A stretch of DNA of 8,606 nt from contig JAKOQD010000346.1 of the NCBI GenBank assembly GCA_029778515.1, positions 1-8,606 on the forward strand, read 5' to 3'. The stretch is from Actinomycetes bacterium (GTDB lineage Bacteria; Actinomycetota; Actinomycetes; Propionibacteriales; Propionibacteriaceae). The notes beneath the pieces are model-generated. The model searched no databases, had not been told where the DNA came from, and worked only from the letters and a program-made list of their open reading frames with translations. The translations under genes and the position numbers were made by a program. Positions 6,933-8,606 of this stretch are shown one piece after another. The first letter of the stretch is position 1. Each line of letters starts with the position of its first letter.

Positions 6933-8333
6933 ATGGGATCTTCGACTGCGTTGCGGCGCTTGCTGGCGGTAGTGGTAGCGGTCTTCCTCACGCTGGCGGG
7001 GCTGCTGGCCCCGGTGACGCCGGCGCAGGCCGCCACCAAGCCGAAAGTGACCGGAATCTCGATCACGTCCGGCAACCTGCAGGGCGGTGAGACGCTCACC
7101 ATTCGGGGCACGGGCTTCAAGAAGGTGAAGCGAGTGCTCTTCGGCACGGTGCGGGCGACCAACGTGAAGGTCAAGTCCAGCAAGCGGATCACGGTCACCG
7201 TGCCGCCGGGTCAGGCCGGCGTAGTCGACGTGCGTGTCGTGACCAAGAAGGGCACCTCCAAGCGGACCACTCGCGCCAAGTACCGCTACCTCGCCGCCGA
7301 GCCTGCTCCCGTCCCAAGCGCAGCACCAACGGTGTCGGGCATCGCACCTGCCCTGGGCAGCGTGTCTGGCGGCACGGTGGTGAAACTCACTGGGTCCCGC
7401 TTCGCCGGAGCCACCCAGGTGCTCTTCGGATCGCGCCCGGGAACCGGTCTGGTGGTCGCCTCCGACTCGGCGATCACGGTGACCACCCCATCCGGAGTCC
7501 AGGGCGCGGTCGTGGTGAAGGTGGTCGGTCCCGGTGGCACCAGCGCCGGAACCAGCTTCGTCTATCAACTCGTCGACACCATGTCAGCCGGCCAGCGGCT
7601 GTCCGCGGGGCAGAGCCTCAGCTCCAGCAACGGCGGCTACCGGCTGACCATGCAGGCCGACTGCAACCTGGTCGTGTACACCTCGGCTGGAGCCGCGAAG
7701 TGGGGCAGTAGCACGAACCGGAACGATGCGGGCTGTCACGCCGACGTGCTGGCGGACGGCAACCTGGTCATCTACACCTCCGGCGGTCAGGCCGTCTGGG
7801 CGAGCAACACCGGCGGCTTCAACGGTGCCGCACTGCGGATGCAGGACGACGGCAACCTGGTGATCTACCACGGCTCGGCCGCGGTCTGGTCCAGCAAGGG
7901 GGGATCGGGAAAGGTCTCCAGCTTCAAAGCCTGGGCGCTGAACTCGGCCAACTGGAACAGCACCACCCGCATCTACGACGCCGCCGGCAACATCGTGGGT
8001 GGCGGCAAGCCTGGGATCGACGCGGACGGTGCCTTCGGCGCTCAGTGCGCCGACCTGGGAATAGCCTGGTCCGGTCAGGCTGGTCACCGGGTCGGGTTCG
8101 ACGGCTGGGACAGCAGCACGGCTGGCAAGGCAGGCTGGCACTTCGTTTCGGGCAACCTGAGTCAGGTCCAGCCGGGTGACGTGGTTACCCGGGTGGGCGG
8201 CAAGCAGCATGTCGTGGTCGTCACCGGGTCCCCGTCCGGCGGTTCAGTGGAAGTGATCCAGCAGAACCCTGGCTCGCCGGCCGTCGCCAGCTACTCGACC
8301 TCGACCAGTGGGGTGATCTGGCGGCTCAACTGA
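6933..8333 (+). CDS. Secreted IPT/TIG-TIG, bulb-lectin, CHAP-domain protein
   Basis: A 466-residue protein. The ATG at 6933 is chosen because a GGGGGGAA site lies at 6922-6929 and it starts a clean Sec signal peptide (Arg-Arg, hydrophobic core, cleavage after Ala-Gln-Ala near residue 33). An upstream GTG at 6885 and ATG at 6915 are in frame but less likely. Domains: IPT/TIG 1 (about 36-120), very basic; IPT/TIG 2 (131-213); a bulb-type lectin (about 215-322) with three mannose-site motifs, Gln-Ala-Asp-Cys-Asn-Leu-Val-Val-Tyr (241-249), a second with Leu for Gln (273-281) and a third (304-312); Cys244/Cys268 match the family disulfide. CHAP follows (about 330-466), with Cys372, His426 and Asn445. 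It probably binds glycans and cuts peptidoglycan or a peptide bond outside the cell. Whether it serves wall remodelling or attacks competitors is not known. Confidence 0.88.
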   Translation: MGSSTALRRLLAVVVAVFLTLAGLLAPVTPAQAATKPKVTGISITSGNLQGGETLTIRGTGFKKVKRVLFGTVRATNVKVKSSKRITVTVPPGQAGVVDVRVVTKKGTSKRTTRAKYRYLAAEPAPVPSAAPTVSGIAPALGSVSGGTVVKLTGSRFAGATQVLFGSRPGTGLVVASDSAITVTTPSGVQGAVVVKVVGPGGTSAGTSFVYQLVDTMSAGQRLSAGQSLSSSNGGYRLTMQADCNLVVYTSAGAAKWGSSTNRNDAGCHADVLADGNLVIYTSGGQAVWASNTGGFNGAALRMQDDGNLVIYHGSAAVWSSKGGSGKVSSFKAWALNSANWNSTTRIYDAAGNIVGGGKPGIDADGAFGAQCADLGIAWSGQAGHRVGFDGWDSSTAGKAGWHFVSGNLSQVQPGDVVTRVGGKQHVVVVTGSPSGGSVEVIQQNPGSPAVASYSTSTSGVIWRLN

Positions 8334-8348
8334 GCTCGCCGCTTCGAA

Positions 8349-8364
8349 CCGCGGGCCGCCGCGG
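8349..8364 (+). terminator. GC hairpin after the lectin-CHAP gene, possible terminator
   Basis: CCGCGG (8349-8354) pairs with CCGCGG (8359-8364) across GCCG, 15 bp after the TGA. The stem is strong but no T-run follows, so it is weak evidence for termination. Confidence 0.35.
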
Positions 8365-8379
8365 CGCTCGGGTTGGCCG

Positions 8380-8395
8380 CCGCATCCGGATGCGG
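8380..8395. repeat. Perfect 16-bp palindrome before the UPF0126 gene
   Basis: CCGCATCCGGATGCGG reads the same on both strands; the next bases out do not pair. It lies 16 bp before the ATG at 8412, where an operator or RNA hairpin could control that gene. As RNA it could form a 6-bp stem with a CCGG loop. Confidence 0.6.
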
Positions 8396-8411
8396 GCACG
8401 CTTGTCCCACC

Positions 8412-8606
8412 ATGACTCCTGAACCGATCGAGCTCTTCATTCGCGCGGTCGACCTCACCGGCGTGTTCGCGAACGCGATCCTCGGCGGCCTGATCGCCCG
8501 TGCCAAGCGATTCGACCCGGTCGGCTTCCTCACCTTGGCGATCATGTCCGGGCTCGGCGGCGGCATGATCCGCGACGTGCTGCTTCAGGTCGGCCCGCCG
8601 CTCGCG
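8412..8606 (+). CDS. UPF0126/TRIC-type membrane protein, N-terminal part (cut by window edge)
   Basis: Sixty-five residues are visible and the frame is open to the right edge. The start at 8412 is the first ATG in frame; no clear Shine-Dalgarno precedes it, so the gene may be leaderless or begin elsewhere. Two hydrophobic segments (about 14-30 and 38-49) are followed by Gly-Leu-Gly-Gly-Gly-Met-Ile-Arg-Asp at 47-55. That Gly-Gly-Gly-x-Ile-Arg-Asp element is the hallmark of UPF0126 (YadS/YicG) proteins, prokaryotic relatives of TRIC cation channels that also include glycine transporters. The full family is about 200 residues with six or seven helices, so roughly two thirds is missing here. It has no clear functional link to the lectin-CHAP gene upstream. 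Confidence 0.85.
   Translation, partial: MTPEPIELFIRAVDLTGVFANAILGGLIARAKRFDPVGFLTLAIMSGLGGGMIRDVLLQVGPPLA

Noticed and set aside
1..8606. CRISPR arrays, tRNA or rRNA genes, insertion sequences
   Set aside because: No regularly spaced direct repeats, cloverleaf patterns, transposase motifs or terminal inverted repeats were seen on either strand.

Overview
The window is GC-rich, densely coding DNA with GGAG-type ribosome binding sites and short intergenic gaps. It looks like a high-GC Gram-positive (actinobacterial) chromosome. Codon choice, a secreted CHAP protein and an LctP-LutABC lactate locus fit Actinobacteria, possibly Propionibacteriales, but the genus cannot be fixed from this sequence.

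Layout. (1) Bases 1-887: the 3' end of a TPR-like gene, then a 158-residue protein with one hydrophobic helix. The small protein resembles the effector-associated (EACC1-like) components of NTP-dependent conflict systems, so this may be the edge of a defence or signalling module. A hairpin follows. (2) Bases 963-1223: a two-helix small membrane protein, convergent with the next gene. (3) Bases 1233-6817: a complete L-lactate utilisation locus. A FadR-type GntR regulator (minus strand) diverges from lctP-lutA-lutB-lutC (plus strand). The divergent region has a TTGACA-N17-TATGGT promoter whose -10 box lies in the first of three near-identical TGGTCnGACC(A/G) palindromes, spaced 19 and 20 bp centre to centre. 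(4) Bases 6933-8333: a secreted four-domain protein (signal peptide, two IPT/TIG domains, a bulb-type mannose-lectin domain, a C-terminal CHAP amidase/peptidase domain). (5) Bases 8412 to the right edge: the start of a UPF0126/TRIC-type membrane protein, preceded by a perfect 16-bp palindrome.

How the genes work together: LctP imports lactate. LutA, LutB and LutC form the iron-sulfur lactate oxidation complex that makes pyruvate. The regulator probably represses the operon until lactate is present. The lectin-CHAP protein is a separate unit that probably acts at a cell wall, its own or a competitor's. The least explained parts are the left-edge TPR/EACC1-like pair and the lectin-CHAP fusion.
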